From positions 29,385 through 93,384 of the forward strand of contig NZ_JAGKIK010000016.1 in assembly GCF_017897595.1 (NCBI RefSeq): 64,000 nucleotides of DNA, read 5' to 3'. Below the pieces are notes generated by a model, which saw nothing but the letters and a program-made list of their open reading frames with translations, was not told the origin of the DNA and made no database searches. The first letter of the stretch is position 1. Every line of letters starts with the position of its first letter. Position numbers and translations under genes: made by a program. Of this stretch, positions 8,831 through 17,914 are shown piece after piece. This DNA is from Aquimarina sp. U1-2 (lineage in GTDB: Bacteria > Bacteroidota > Bacteroidia > Flavobacteriales > Flavobacteriaceae).

Positions 8831-11053
8831 ATGATAGGACAAGAAAAACTTAGGGTTGACGGCCCATTAAAAGTTTCTGGAAAAGCAAAGTATGCATCAG
8901 AACATCCTGTTGATAACCCTTTGTATGCTGTTATTGTAAAAAGTACCATCTCTAATGGAACGATAACCAATATGGCTACAGAAGAAGTAGAGAAGATTCC
9001 TGGCGTCGTGAAGGTCATTCATGCTGGTAATGCTTTAAAATTGAAACCTTACCCGACAGGAGGTGATGGTGGATTTAATCTTTTTCCCGGTGAACCTTTT
9101 ATACCACTTCAAGATAATAAGGTTTACAATATAGGACAGCACATTGCACTCATTTTAGCTGAAACCATTGAGGATGCAAGACTAGGAGCATCTCGACTCA
9201 AAGTGAGCTATCAAGAAAAAGCTGCGGCGCTTGACAAAGAAAAGGTTTATGATGATTATGTAAAACCAGAACGATATAATACAGGTGAAGAACTACAGCA
9301 TCAAAGAGGCAATTTCCAACAAGCTAAAAATAACGCTTCCGTAGTAGTGGAAGAAAATTATACCGTTCCCGCAGAGCACCACAATCCAATGGAGACGAGT
9401 GCGACCATTGCTATTTGGAAAGGTGAAAAATTAACTGTTTATGATTCGACTCAAGGAGTAGACAATTCACGTAATTGCGTGGCGCATTGTTTTGAAATGG
9501 ATCCAAAAAATGTTCGTCTAATTGCCTATTATATCGGTGGTGGTTTTGGTTGTAAAGGCTTTTTTTGGCCTCATACGCTTTTAGCCCCAATGGCTGCTAA
9601 AATTATGGACAGACCTGTAAAACTGGTTTTAAGTAGAAAAGATATGTACACTTCGGCCGGTCATAGACCTGAAGTTAGCCAACGTGTTACATTAGCTGCA
9701 GAGGCCGACGGAAATATTACAGCTGGAGAACATATTACCTATTCGTACGGTTCCATATTAGGTGGACATTATGAACCTTGCGGATTAACATCAGCCAAAT
9801 TATATGACATTCCTAATTTTTCTATGGTTCACCAATATACCAAACTTAATTACCCGACCCCAACACCTATGAGAGGACCTGGTGAAGCTAATGGTAGTTT
9901 TGCTCTAGAGTCAGCCTTAGATGAACTTGCAGAAAAATTAAAAATGGATGCCGTTGAATTAAGAATCAAGAATTATGCAGCAGCAAATCCGATAGATAAA
10001 CTTCCTTATTCATCTAATAATGTTCGTGAATGTTATGAAAGAGGTGCAAAACTGTTTGGTTGGAATAATAGAAACCGCCAACCTGGTAAGATGCGGAAGA
10101 ATGGTCAATTGATTGGGCATGGTATGGCAACAGCAACCTATCCTGCCTATCGTGCTGGCGGCAGTTGCAAGCTGATTCTTGATGAAAATGGAGTTTTAAT
10201 AGTACAAACGGCCATTCAGGATATTGGTACAGGTACATATACGGTTATGGGGCAGATTGCCGCAGAGGCATCCGGATTAGCACTCGAAAATATAAAAATA
10301 GAAATAGGTGATTCAGATTTTCCCGCAGGACCCTTATCTGGAGGATCCATGGTTACCGCAAGTGCTGGTAGCTATATTCAGAAAGGAGCAGAAAAGTTGA
10401 AGAAACAACTACTCGATTTAGCAGTAACACAAGAAGACAGTTCATTATTTCAATTAAAGTCAGATAAAATCTCTTTTGTCAATGGAATTATGCAGGATTC
10501 TAATGGAAAAAAGGATACTGTAAAAGAGGTAATGAAACGAGCAAACAAAAAGGAATTGATCATTGAAGAAAGTTCTTCTGTGGTAAAGGGCTTTGCATTC
10601 GGACAAGAGGCTGAATACGCGTATCAATCCTTTGGTGCTATTTTTGTCGAGGCGAATATTGATCCTGACCTAGGAGTCATTACCATCCCAAGAATTGTAG
10701 GCGTTTTTGATGCCGGTACCATTATTAATCCTAAACTAGCCAACAGTCAAATGTATGGAGGGATCATATTTGGTTACAGTATGGCATTGTTGGAAGCTAC
10801 GGAGTTTGACCACGATACAGGCAGAATTATCAATGCAGACCTGGCCGAATATCACGTTCCGGTTAATGCAGATATTAATGATTTAACTATAGAGTTCCTA
10901 AATAAACCTGATTATAAATTTAGCTCGCACGGTGGACGAGGTATTGGAGAACTTAGTGCTATTGGAGTTTCCGCAGCAATCGCTAATGCCATCTATAATG
11001 CTACTGGAAAGCGCATAAGAAATTTACCAATAACTCTAGATAAACTATTGTAA
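8831..11053 (+). CDS. paoC: Molybdo-hydroxylase large subunit (PaoC/YagR-like, xanthine dehydrogenase family)
   Basis: A 740-residue molybdopterin-binding subunit, close in size to E. coli PaoC and shorter than fused eukaryotic XDH. It has the ald_Xan_dh_C domain at the start (LRVDGPLKVSGKAKYASE), the molybdopterin-contacting loops GGGFGCKG near 236 and MRGPGEANG near 345, and the catalytic glutamate as Glu707 in GGRGIGELSA. It hydroxylates an aldehyde or N-heterocycle together with the 2Fe-2S subunit (11465-12136) and FAD subunit (12147-13139). It carries no signal peptide and, as in PaoABC, would be exported with the Tat-tagged iron-sulfur subunit. The cofactor is probably molybdopterin cytosine dinucleotide, given the MocA-like gene downstream. 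The natural substrate is unknown. Confidence 0.93.
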   Translation: MIGQEKLRVDGPLKVSGKAKYASEHPVDNPLYAVIVKSTISNGTITNMATEEVEKIPGVVKVIHAGNALKLKPYPTGGDGGFNLFPGEPFIPLQDNKVYNIGQHIALILAETIEDARLGASRLKVSYQEKAAALDKEKVYDDYVKPERYNTGEELQHQRGNFQQAKNNASVVVEENYTVPAEHHNPMETSATIAIWKGEKLTVYDSTQGVDNSRNCVAHCFEMDPKNVRLIAYYIGGGFGCKGFFWPHTLLAPMAAKIMDRPVKLVLSRKDMYTSAGHRPEVSQRVTLAAEADGNITAGEHITYSYGSILGGHYEPCGLTSAKLYDIPNFSMVHQYTKLNYPTPTPMRGPGEANGSFALESALDELAEKLKMDAVELRIKNYAAANPIDKLPYSSNNVRECYERGAKLFGWNNRNRQPGKMRKNGQLIGHGMATATYPAYRAGGSCKLILDENGVLIVQTAIQDIGTGTYTVMGQIAAEASGLALENIKIEIGDSDFPAGPLSGGSMVTASAGSYIQKGAEKLKKQLLDLAVTQEDSSLFQLKSDKISFVNGIMQDSNGKKDTVKEVMKRANKKELIIEESSSVVKGFAFGQEAEYAYQSFGAIFVEANIDPDLGVITIPRIVGVFDAGTIINPKLANSQMYGGIIFGYSMALLEATEFDHDTGRIINADLAEYHVPVNADINDLTIEFLNKPDYKFSSHGGRGIGELSAIGVSAAIANAIYNATGKRIRNLPITLDKLL

Positions 11054-11054
11054 C

Positions 11055-11447
11055 ATGAAAAATTTGGAAAAAGAAGCCAATCGGTTTTTAGACATTTTGG
11101 TAGCGGGTGATATCGATGGTGTTAGAGATATATGGCATAAGGACGGAACCTTAGAATTTCCATTTTCACCCAAAGGTGCCTGGACTGTAGAAGGTAGGGA
11201 TAAGATAGTCGATTATTTTAAAGATGCCTTTAAAAGGAAAAGACCGGAAAAATTTGTGTCTCAACCAGCATTACTGATGGCAGACGGCGAACATTTGTTT
11301 ATGGAGTTCAAAGGATACCTGAAAAACAGTAAAAATGAAAAATACACCAACGATTACTGTGTACTCTTTCAATTTAAAGATGATAAACTTTTCAAATTCA
11401 GAGAGTTTTACAACACCTTAATTAGAGAAAAATACGAAGGGCAATAA
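11055..11447 (+). CDS. SnoaL/NTF2-like fold protein
   Basis: A 130-residue alpha+beta-barrel protein of the SnoaL-like superfamily. It has the usual opening helix (EANRFLDILVAGDIDGVRDIWHKDGTLEFPFSP), a mid segment VEGRDKIVDYFKDAF, and the closing strands FKFREFYNTL. The family covers ketosteroid isomerases, dehydratases and polyketide cyclases, so the reaction is not predictable. It starts 1 bp after the molybdo-subunit stop and lies between that subunit and the iron-sulfur subunit, an unusual position. Translational coupling suggests a product needed in the same amount, perhaps for handling the same substrate. Confidence 0.8.
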   Translation: MKNLEKEANRFLDILVAGDIDGVRDIWHKDGTLEFPFSPKGAWTVEGRDKIVDYFKDAFKRKRPEKFVSQPALLMADGEHLFMEFKGYLKNSKNEKYTNDYCVLFQFKDDKLFKFREFYNTLIREKYEGQ

Positions 11448-11464
11448 TCACAAAATTAGTATGT

Positions 11465-12136
11465 ATGAAAAATAACAAATCAGATAAAGAGGTATGGCCA
11501 GAGGAGATTTCTTCTAAAAAAGCTGGCTTAAGCAGGCGTAATTTTATCGCTCGGTCAACACTTGCTGCAGCTGGCTTGGCATTGGCTCCTTATGTTACTT
11601 TGGGGGCTAATCCAGAACAAAAGCCTTTAAATTTTGAAGAGTACCTCGAGATTGAACCCATTATAAATGAGCAGGCCATGCGCATGAAAATTGACCCGAG
11701 AACTAGTTTGGCAGACTTACTTCGTGAACAATTGGGGCTTACAGGTACCAAAATAGGCTGTAACCAAGGGGCTTGTGGCGCATGTACCGTGCATTTAGAT
11801 GGTATGCGCATCAATTCTTGCCTTACACTTGCTATTCAGACAGATGGACTAGAAGTTACCACTATAGAAGGATTGGGTACAAAAGATGAATTTCATCCGG
11901 TACAAGGTGCATTTATGATGCATGACGGTTTTCAATGTGGGTACTGTACTTCTGGTCAGATTATGTCTGCTGTTATGGTGTTGAAAGAAAACCATGCTGC
12001 GACCACAGAAGAAATTCAGGAATGGATGAGTGGTAATATATGTCGATGTGGCGCTTACAAAGGTATTGTAGCTGCCGTTGAAGCTGCCAGAGACGGTAAT
12101 GTACCGAAAGAATTATTACAAAGACAGAAATCTTAA
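11465..12136 (+). CDS. paoA: Molybdo-hydroxylase 2Fe-2S subunit with Tat signal (PaoA/YagT-like)
   Basis: A 223-residue subunit. A twin-arginine signal (LSRRNFIARSTLAAAGLALA) lies at about residues 23-42, so the assembled complex is predicted to be periplasmic. The plant-type 2Fe-2S ligands are in GCNQGACGACTVHLDG with a later Cys in INSCLTL, and the second cluster ligands are in FQCGYCTSGQ and NICRCGAYKG. The layout is that of E. coli PaoA. It passes electrons from the molybdenum site (8831-11053) to the FAD subunit at 12147. Confidence 0.95.
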   Translation: MKNNKSDKEVWPEEISSKKAGLSRRNFIARSTLAAAGLALAPYVTLGANPEQKPLNFEEYLEIEPIINEQAMRMKIDPRTSLADLLREQLGLTGTKIGCNQGACGACTVHLDGMRINSCLTLAIQTDGLEVTTIEGLGTKDEFHPVQGAFMMHDGFQCGYCTSGQIMSAVMVLKENHAATTEEIQEWMSGNICRCGAYKGIVAAVEAARDGNVPKELLQRQKS

Positions 12137-12146
12137 AAAAGAAATC

Positions 12147-13139
12147 ATGCATCCATTTAAATACATACGTACAGAAGACGCAGCTAGTGCAATAGCAAAA
12201 CATACCGAAACGGGAAATACACAGTTTATTGCAGGAGGCACTAATTTAGTAGATAGGATACGAAGAGATGTTTTTCATCCTGATATTTTAATCGATATCA
12301 ATAAACTGCCCTACCATAAAATAGAAGAACACCAAGGTGGATTACGCTTAGGTGCGCTAGTAAGCAATAGCGATACGGCAGATAACAAAGTGGTAAAAAA
12401 GAACTACCCAATCGTTTCTGAAGCTATTTTACTAGGAGCAACCGACCAATTACGTAACAAAGCGACCAATGGCGGAAACTTAATGCAAAGAACCAGATGC
12501 CCGTACTATATGTCGCCAGAGTTTCCCTGCAATAAGAGAGAACCTGGTAGTGGATGTTCAGCTATTAAGGGACATAATAGAATTTTATCCATCCTTGGAA
12601 CTTCCGAAAACTGTATCGCATCTTTTCCATCGGATATGTGCGCATCATTGACGGCATTAGAGGCAAAAGTTAATATAATGGATATAGACGGCAGTGATGT
12701 AGTTATTCCTATTGAGGAGTTCCACGCTTTACCAGGAGATACCCCTGAGATTGACAATGTATTAAAACCTGGGCAACTTATTACTTCGATTGATTTGCCA
12801 GCATCTACTAAAAAATTTGCAAAACGCTCTACTTATCTAAAGGTCAGAGATAGGCATTCGTATGCGTTTGCATTGGTTTCCGTTGCGGCTGCCGTTACAA
12901 TGGAGGCTGGTGTAATTACCGATACGCGTATGGCATTTGGTAGTATTGCACCTAAACCATGGCGAGACAAGGAGGCCGAAAAAATGTTTGTAGGTCAAGT
13001 ACCCTCTAAAGCTCTTTTTGAAAAGATTGGTGAAAAAGTCGTTAAAAATGCCAAAGGATACGGAGGCAATTCTTTTAAGATAACTTTAGTACCTCGTGCC
13101 GTAGTAAGAGCATTTAGTGAAATTACAGGGTTAATTTAA
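12147..13139 (+). CDS. paoB: Molybdo-hydroxylase FAD-binding subunit (PaoB/YagS-like)
   Basis: The reading frame is open from 12078, but the ATG at 12147, preceded by a purine-rich AAAAAAGAAATC and giving the family start MHPFKYIRTEDAASA, avoids a 59-bp overlap and is preferred (330 residues). The FAD motifs AGGTNLVDRIRRD and ATNGGNLMQRTRC are present. The extra cysteines CPYY...PCNK...GSGCSA match the additional 4Fe-4S cluster found in PaoB-type subunits and absent from classic XDH FAD subunits. The C-terminal CO_deh_flav_C domain starts near 215. Third subunit of the complex. Confidence 0.93.
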   Translation: MHPFKYIRTEDAASAIAKHTETGNTQFIAGGTNLVDRIRRDVFHPDILIDINKLPYHKIEEHQGGLRLGALVSNSDTADNKVVKKNYPIVSEAILLGATDQLRNKATNGGNLMQRTRCPYYMSPEFPCNKREPGSGCSAIKGHNRILSILGTSENCIASFPSDMCASLTALEAKVNIMDIDGSDVVIPIEEFHALPGDTPEIDNVLKPGQLITSIDLPASTKKFAKRSTYLKVRDRHSYAFALVSVAAAVTMEAGVITDTRMAFGSIAPKPWRDKEAEKMFVGQVPSKALFEKIGEKVVKNAKGYGGNSFKITLVPRAVVRAFSEITGLI

Positions 13140-13153
13140 AATATTGAATAATC

Positions 13154-13855
13154 TTGTATTGGAGACTTATAATATCTATTTGGTTTATCTGTGTTGTTTT
13201 TTTAGGAACTAGGCAAGTATCAGGACAGGTCGATATTGTTCCGGATAATGATGATGTGTCGCTTTTTCTTCATACAGAAGGGCAATTTGCATTAGGCACC
13301 TCAAAATGGTTTGCTAAACCTAGCCTTATGCTCATCTTAGATGATAATTCATCGAGTTACGGCGGTTTTATACCTGCTCTGGAAATTGGATATACATTTG
13401 ATAAGCTAGGTATATTTTCGCTTCATGAAAATTATATCAGTTTACCCGATGGTCTTTCCGGGAACGCACTGCAACTCAAATGGCAAAAAGTATTTTCTAA
13501 GTACAAACTTAATCCTTTGGTGCGATTAACGGCAGAGCAGATTTACCTGGAAGATTTGACCATACAACAAAAAGTTCTATTGAATTATAGAACCAGAATA
13601 CGTGTAGGAATCGCACCTCAGATACATGACAATTGGCAGGTATTCGTAATGAACGAGTGGTTCCCTACACAACAAGCAGGGTTTTCTACTGAAAACAGAA
13701 TTATCACCGGTATGAAATATAAGTTAAATACCACTATGAGTCTATCCGCTATTTATTTAAACCGTTATCGGGATAGCAGCGTTTCCAGTTTGCGCTGGCA
13801 ACATATTTTGTTTTTTAGCATCACCTATGCTGGCCGTATTATAAATAAAGAATAA
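13154..13855 (+). CDS. Exported outer-membrane-like protein (DUF2490-type)
   Basis: A 233-residue protein with an N-terminal hydrophobic segment (LIISIWFICVVFLG) ending at a VSGQ cleavage site, followed by alternating amphipathic strands ending in an aromatic residue, which looks like a small outer-membrane beta-barrel. The match to DUF2490 is by overall appearance only. The frame begins with TTG at 13154, with a stop 9 bp upstream and no ATG before residue 60, so TTG is the likely start. It lies between the FAD subunit and xdhC and overlaps the xdhC ATG by one base, so it belongs to the operon and could help bring the substrate to the periplasmic enzyme (inference). Confidence 0.7.
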   Translation: MYWRLIISIWFICVVFLGTRQVSGQVDIVPDNDDVSLFLHTEGQFALGTSKWFAKPSLMLILDDNSSSYGGFIPALEIGYTFDKLGIFSLHENYISLPDGLSGNALQLKWQKVFSKYKLNPLVRLTAEQIYLEDLTIQQKVLLNYRTRIRVGIAPQIHDNWQVFVMNEWFPTQQAGFSTENRIITGMKYKLNTTMSLSAIYLNRYRDSSVSSLRWQHILFFSITYAGRIINKE

Positions 13856-14880
13856 TGAAAGTATTTGAACTACAAAGAATGATAGCCTTCTACGACCGTT
13901 GCCAACATGTTGGTATACCTACGGTGATGGCATCCTTGGTGGGATTGCGCGGTTCTTCCTATAGAAAACCGGGAGTACGAATGCTTTTGGGCGAGAATGG
14001 CGCTATGCAAGGTGCTTTAAGTGGCGGCTGTGTAGAAAAGGATATTTTTAATGCCGCTAAAACAGTTTTTAAAACAGGTGTTGCTCGGGTGATTTCTTAT
14101 GATGGGAGATATCGTTTGGGCTGCGAAGGGTTTCTGTATATTCTTATAGAACCTTTTGAACTAAAAGATGAACATCGAATAATTATTGAGAATACCTTGG
14201 ACTCTAGACAGTCCTTTGAAATCCATTCCATCTATAAACCAGCACAGGATATCGACGGAGATTTTGGTTCTGTGTTCGCTTTCGCGAAAGCGAAGTTCTC
14301 TACAAATCCTAACCTAACAACTGTTGTTTCCAAAGCGGAACAGGTATTTACGCAGCGTATTCATCCCGATACACAATTGGTCATTGTAGGGGCTGAACAC
14401 GATGCCCAAAAACTTTGTGAGGTAGCTTCATTTTTAGGTTGGCAAGTGACTATTGTGGCTTCCTTAAAAAATCCAAAGGATAAAAATGATTTTCCAAAGG
14501 CGAAGACTATTCTCAATGAAACCCCAGAAACCATCGATTTTAGTTGTATAGATGATAGGACGGTCACAGTTTTGATGACGCACAACTTCGCGCTGGATTT
14601 TCAATATCTCTTAAAACTAATGCCTTTTGAGAAAAACTACATTGGGGTTTTAGGGTCTTCTAAACGAAAGGCGCAGTTAGAAAATCAAATTTTTGACGCC
14701 TGCCCAGAAGTTGAACCTGAATTTTTAGAGCTCATCCATAGCCCTGCAGGGTTGAACCTAGGTGCCGAAACCCCTGAAGAGATAGCGTTATCCATCATTG
14801 CAGAGATTCTATCGAATATGAAAAAGCAAACACAAGATAAAAACCACAATACTACAGAACTACAACTTAACGAAAAATAA
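13855..14880 (+). CDS. xdhC: XdhC/CoxI-family molybdenum-cofactor chaperone (PaoD-like)
   Basis: A 341-residue protein with the N-terminal XdhC/CoxI domain (VMASLVGLRGSSYRKPGVRMLLGENG, then GALSGGCVEKDI) and a C-terminal Rossmann domain (QLVIVGAEHDAQKL; MPFEKNYIGVLGSSKRKAQL; SPAGLNLGAETPEEIALSI). XdhC-family proteins bind matured Moco, promote its sulfuration and insert it into hydroxylase apoenzymes. Its place beside the PaoABC-like genes fits. An interdomain stretch at 14275-14294 is a 20-bp perfect palindrome read as FAFAKA (see separate feature). The start overlaps the preceding stop. Confidence 0.93.
   Translation: MKVFELQRMIAFYDRCQHVGIPTVMASLVGLRGSSYRKPGVRMLLGENGAMQGALSGGCVEKDIFNAAKTVFKTGVARVISYDGRYRLGCEGFLYILIEPFELKDEHRIIIENTLDSRQSFEIHSIYKPAQDIDGDFGSVFAFAKAKFSTNPNLTTVVSKAEQVFTQRIHPDTQLVIVGAEHDAQKLCEVASFLGWQVTIVASLKNPKDKNDFPKAKTILNETPETIDFSCIDDRTVTVLMTHNFALDFQYLLKLMPFEKNYIGVLGSSKRKAQLENQIFDACPEVEPEFLELIHSPAGLNLGAETPEEIALSIIAEILSNMKKQTQDKNHNTTELQLNEK
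14275..14294. repeat. 20-bp palindrome inside xdhC (core GCTTTCGCGAAAGC)
   Basis: Perfect 20-bp self-complementary sequence centred on TTTCGCGAAA. It is read in frame as FAFAKA in the linker between the two XdhC domains. A near-identical palindrome lies in the same reading phase at 18920-18937 in moeB, also in a linker. This suggests an iterated palindromic element tolerated within coding sequence. Confidence 0.75.
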
Positions 14881-14891
14881 TTTTGAAACGT

Positions 14892-15368
14892 ATGAAAAAA
14901 ATAGCAACGGGATTAGATAAGAACCAACGCCAATCTTCTACAGATGTCCTCAATCAGGTATTGGCAGATGAATTTGTACTATATACTAAAACCCGAAAAT
15001 TCCACTGGAACGTAACCGGAATGCAGTTTAAATCCTTGCACGAAATGTTTGAAGAGCATTATGGCGATTTGGAGATAAAGATAGATGATGTGGCAGAACG
15101 CATACGAAGCCTTGGGTTTTTGGCATTGGGCAGTCTGGAAGAGTTCGCTAAACTTACCCGCTTAAAGGAACATACGCAAGGCAATCCCAAAGCCGATGAA
15201 ATGATTGAACAATTGGTGAATGACCATGAAACCCTGATACGGGAACTTCGTGAAGATATCGTCAAATGTGAAGAAGAGTATAACGACGTAGGTACTGGGG
15301 ATTTTCTGACTTCGCTGTTAGTAGACCACGAGAAAATGGCATGGATGCTTCGGTCTTATTTAAGTTAA
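14892..15368 (+). CDS. dps: Dps-family ferritin-like DNA/iron protection protein
   Basis: About 158 residues in a four-helix ferritin-like fold. The Dps ferroxidase signature is visible: FHWNVTGMQFKSLHEMFEEHYGDLEIKIDDVAERIRSLG supplies the His, Asp and Glu that bind iron across the dimer interface. A TTG at 14883 would add three residues, but the ATG at 14892 gives the natural start MKKIATGLDK. Dps stores iron and limits Fenton chemistry. Inside a molybdo-hydroxylase operon it may protect from hydrogen peroxide made when oxygen takes electrons from the enzyme's flavin (inference). Confidence 0.92.
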   Translation: MKKIATGLDKNQRQSSTDVLNQVLADEFVLYTKTRKFHWNVTGMQFKSLHEMFEEHYGDLEIKIDDVAERIRSLGFLALGSLEEFAKLTRLKEHTQGNPKADEMIEQLVNDHETLIRELREDIVKCEEEYNDVGTGDFLTSLLVDHEKMAWMLRSYLS

Positions 15369-15395
15369 CTATAGAAAGTATTTAGAGTAAAGGAT

Positions 15396-15992
15396 ATGGA
15401 CATTGCCATTTTAATTTTAGCAGCAGGTAGTGCTACTCGTATGGGAAGCATTAAACAACTCTTGCCATATGGTAAGTCTACGCTGTTAGCCCATGCAATT
15501 GCCAATGCCATACATTCAGAGGGAAATCAGGTGTTCTGTGTGATTGGAGCAAAAGCAGATGTGGTAAAAAACGCAATACTGTCTGCTGAAGTGACCACCT
15601 TCTATAACCCAAACTACAAGGAAGGCTTAAGTTCGAGTATCGTTGCAGGAGTCTTATATCTTGAAAAAAACACGATTCCAGCAGATGCCCTCATAGTGAT
15701 GCTTGCAGACCAACCATTGGTAGACGCAGCATATATAAATAGATTGATAGCTACTTCAAAAAAGCATCCCAATCAAATCATCGCATCTTCTTATGGCTCA
15801 AAAAATGGAGTACCCGCGCTGTTTCCGAAAACTTATTTCAAGGCATTGCTTCAGCTTCAAGGGGATAAAGGTGCTAGGTCATTCTTGAACGATAAACACC
15901 AGCCCATCATTGCGATAAATGGACTGGACAAGCTTACAGATGTAGATACTCCAGATGATTATGAAAAACTACTTAAATCTTCGGCAATATGA
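15396..15992 (+). CDS. mocA: MocA-like molybdenum cofactor cytidylyltransferase / MobA-like NTP transferase
   Basis: A 198-residue nucleotidyltransferase with the family opening ILAAGSATRMGSIKQLLPYG (LAAGxSxRMGxxKxLL) and the metal-binding stretch VMLADQPLVD, ending with the LTDVDTPDDYEKL motif that is typical of MocA rather than MobA. MocA adds CMP to Moco to give the cytosine dinucleotide form used by PaoABC-type enzymes. The CTP specificity is inferred from the neighbours. The stop overlaps the moeA start by 4 bp. Confidence 0.9.
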   Translation: MDIAILILAAGSATRMGSIKQLLPYGKSTLLAHAIANAIHSEGNQVFCVIGAKADVVKNAILSAEVTTFYNPNYKEGLSSSIVAGVLYLEKNTIPADALIVMLADQPLVDAAYINRLIATSKKHPNQIIASSYGSKNGVPALFPKTYFKALLQLQGDKGARSFLNDKHQPIIAINGLDKLTDVDTPDDYEKLLKSSAI

Positions 15993-17164
15993 TTTCGGTA
16001 AATGAGGCATTAGCCCATATAGAGCATAACATCCAAGAGAGTGCCGCAATAGCTGCGAAATTGCAAGATGCCTATGGTTGTGTGTTGGCTAGCGATATTC
16101 ATTCACCGATACATATGCCACCTTTCAGGCAATCGGCTATGGATGGTTATGCCATGAAACTTACAGATACCAATACGTACAGAGTTGTAGGAGAAGTGTC
16201 TGCTGGTGCATCGGAAAATATAGTTCTGAACAATACTGAAGCAGTACGCATCTTTACAGGAGGTCGAGTTCCTGATGATGCAACTACAGTGGTGATGCAA
16301 GAAGACACTATAAAAAATGCAAATCAAATTGAAATCACAAAAACACCTAGCGTAGGTGCCAACGTAAGACCGCTGGGCGAACAACTGAAAATGGGCAGTG
16401 TGGCATTAAAAAAAGGAACTGTACTAAATGAAGCCAGATTAGGATTTTTAGCGGGATTAGGGATTGAAGAAGTAAACGTATTTCACAGACCTACAGTGCA
16501 TATTTTGATTACTGGAAACGAACTAAAACAAGCAGGACAAACTTTAAAAGAGGGCGAAGTCTATGATAGTAATTCGGTCACTTTACGGTTTGCAGTTCAA
16601 AAAGAAGGAATAACGGATATAACGGTGCACCACATACCCGATACCTTAGAAGATACCATACAAACAATTAGCAATAGTATAAAACAAGCAGATATCGTAT
16701 TGATTTCTGGTGGTATCTCTGTGGGAGACTATGATTTTGTTGAATCGGCTCTGGAAGCCGATAATGTCAACCCACATTTTTACAAGGTTAATCAAAAACC
16801 GGGCAAACCGCTTTGGTTCGGCACAAACAAGAGTACTGTTGTTTTTGCCCTACCAGGAAATCCGGCATCAAGTCTCACTTGTTTTTATGTTTATGTACTA
16901 CCGGCCATACGACTAATGATGGGAAAACATCCTGTGCATTTAAAACGAAAGTATGCCAGAGCTGATACAGATATTGTAAATGTTTTTTCAAAAACCCTAT
17001 TTCTAAAGGCCATCGTAAAAGATGACATAGCGACGCCCTTAACAGGGCAAGCCTCTTCAATGCTGAAATCCTTTGCGTTAGCGAACGCACTATTGATAGT
17101 TCCTGAAAGTACTTCCAGGATAAGAGCCGGAGAAGAATTAGAATATATAACACTGAGGGAATAA
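15989..17164 (+). CDS. moeA: Molybdopterin molybdotransferase MoeA
   Basis: A 391-residue MoeA inserting molybdate into adenylylated molybdopterin. Family motifs are present: the domain I segment PPFRQSAMDGYAM near 50, GANVRPLGEQLKMG, the MoCF_biosynth domain with DSNSVTL and SGGISVGDYDFVE near 250, PGKPLWFG and FALPGNPASS near 290, and a small C-terminal beta domain. Overlaps mocA by 4 bp and the TauE gene by 1 bp, which indicates tight translational coupling. Confidence 0.96.
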   Translation: MISVNEALAHIEHNIQESAAIAAKLQDAYGCVLASDIHSPIHMPPFRQSAMDGYAMKLTDTNTYRVVGEVSAGASENIVLNNTEAVRIFTGGRVPDDATTVVMQEDTIKNANQIEITKTPSVGANVRPLGEQLKMGSVALKKGTVLNEARLGFLAGLGIEEVNVFHRPTVHILITGNELKQAGQTLKEGEVYDSNSVTLRFAVQKEGITDITVHHIPDTLEDTIQTISNSIKQADIVLISGGISVGDYDFVESALEADNVNPHFYKVNQKPGKPLWFGTNKSTVVFALPGNPASSLTCFYVYVLPAIRLMMGKHPVHLKRKYARADTDIVNVFSKTLFLKAIVKDDIATPLTGQASSMLKSFALANALLIVPESTSRIRAGEELEYITLRE

Positions 17165-17910
17165 TGGATTTCTCACAATTGCATATCGCACTACCATTTG
17201 TTATAGTCCTTGCAAGCATTGCCTTTATGTACGCCAGTGTAGGGCATGGTGGTGCCAGTGGCTATTTGGCATTGATGTCTTTGTTTTCATTTCCGATAAT
17301 CATCATGAAACCCACAGCCTTATTGCTCAATATTTTTGTGGCTGGTATTTCCTTTTGGTTTTTCAAGAAAAATGAACATTTCAGTTGGAAGATCTTCTAT
17401 CCATTTGCAATCACTTCTATTCCCGCGGCTTTTATTGGTGGCACTTTATCTATAAACCCAACACTGTACAAGCAGATTTTAGCCGTTTTTCTCATTATTG
17501 CCATTTTAAGGATGCTGAATGTATTCGGCAAAATGAAGACCACCATAGTCCAACCTAAGCATTGGCTTGCATTACTCATAGGTTGTTTAATCGGTTTGTT
17601 TTCTGGGATGATTGGTATCGGCGGCGGAATTATTTTAAGTCCTGTAATTATCTTGTTAGGTTGGGGAACCATGAAACAAGCTGCGGCAGTGTCTGCACTT
17701 TTTATTTTTGTGAATTCTATTGCAGGAATTATAGGATTTTCAATGACTGGTGGCGCGGTGCCAAATGAAGCTTTTTATCTTATTCCTATAGCACTTATCG
17801 GTGGCGCAGCAGGTTCGCTTTTTGGTAGTGGCCGTTTTAACCCTAAAACGTTGACGTATATGCTATCTGTGGTATTGGTAATAGCTAGTGTAAAATTATT
17901 TTTAATCTAA
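17164..17910 (+). CDS. TauE/SafE-family membrane permease
   Basis: A 248-residue polytopic inner-membrane protein with about eight hydrophobic helices and the duplicated TauE/SafE signature: GHGGASGYLALM in the first half and GMIGIGGGIILSPVII in the second. The family carries small anions and sulfur compounds (sulfite, sulfonates). It starts on the last base of moeA and is followed 4 bp later by moaD, so it is embedded in the cofactor operon. No modABC molybdate transporter is visible in the window, so oxyanion (molybdate or sulfite/sulfate) movement is an attractive but unproven role. Confidence 0.88.
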   Translation: MDFSQLHIALPFVIVLASIAFMYASVGHGGASGYLALMSLFSFPIIIMKPTALLLNIFVAGISFWFFKKNEHFSWKIFYPFAITSIPAAFIGGTLSINPTLYKQILAVFLIIAILRMLNVFGKMKTTIVQPKHWLALLIGCLIGLFSGMIGIGGGIILSPVIILLGWGTMKQAAAVSALFIFVNSIAGIIGFSMTGGAVPNEAFYLIPIALIGGAAGSLFGSGRFNPKTLTYMLSVVLVIASVKLFLI

Positions 17911-17914
17911 GAGG

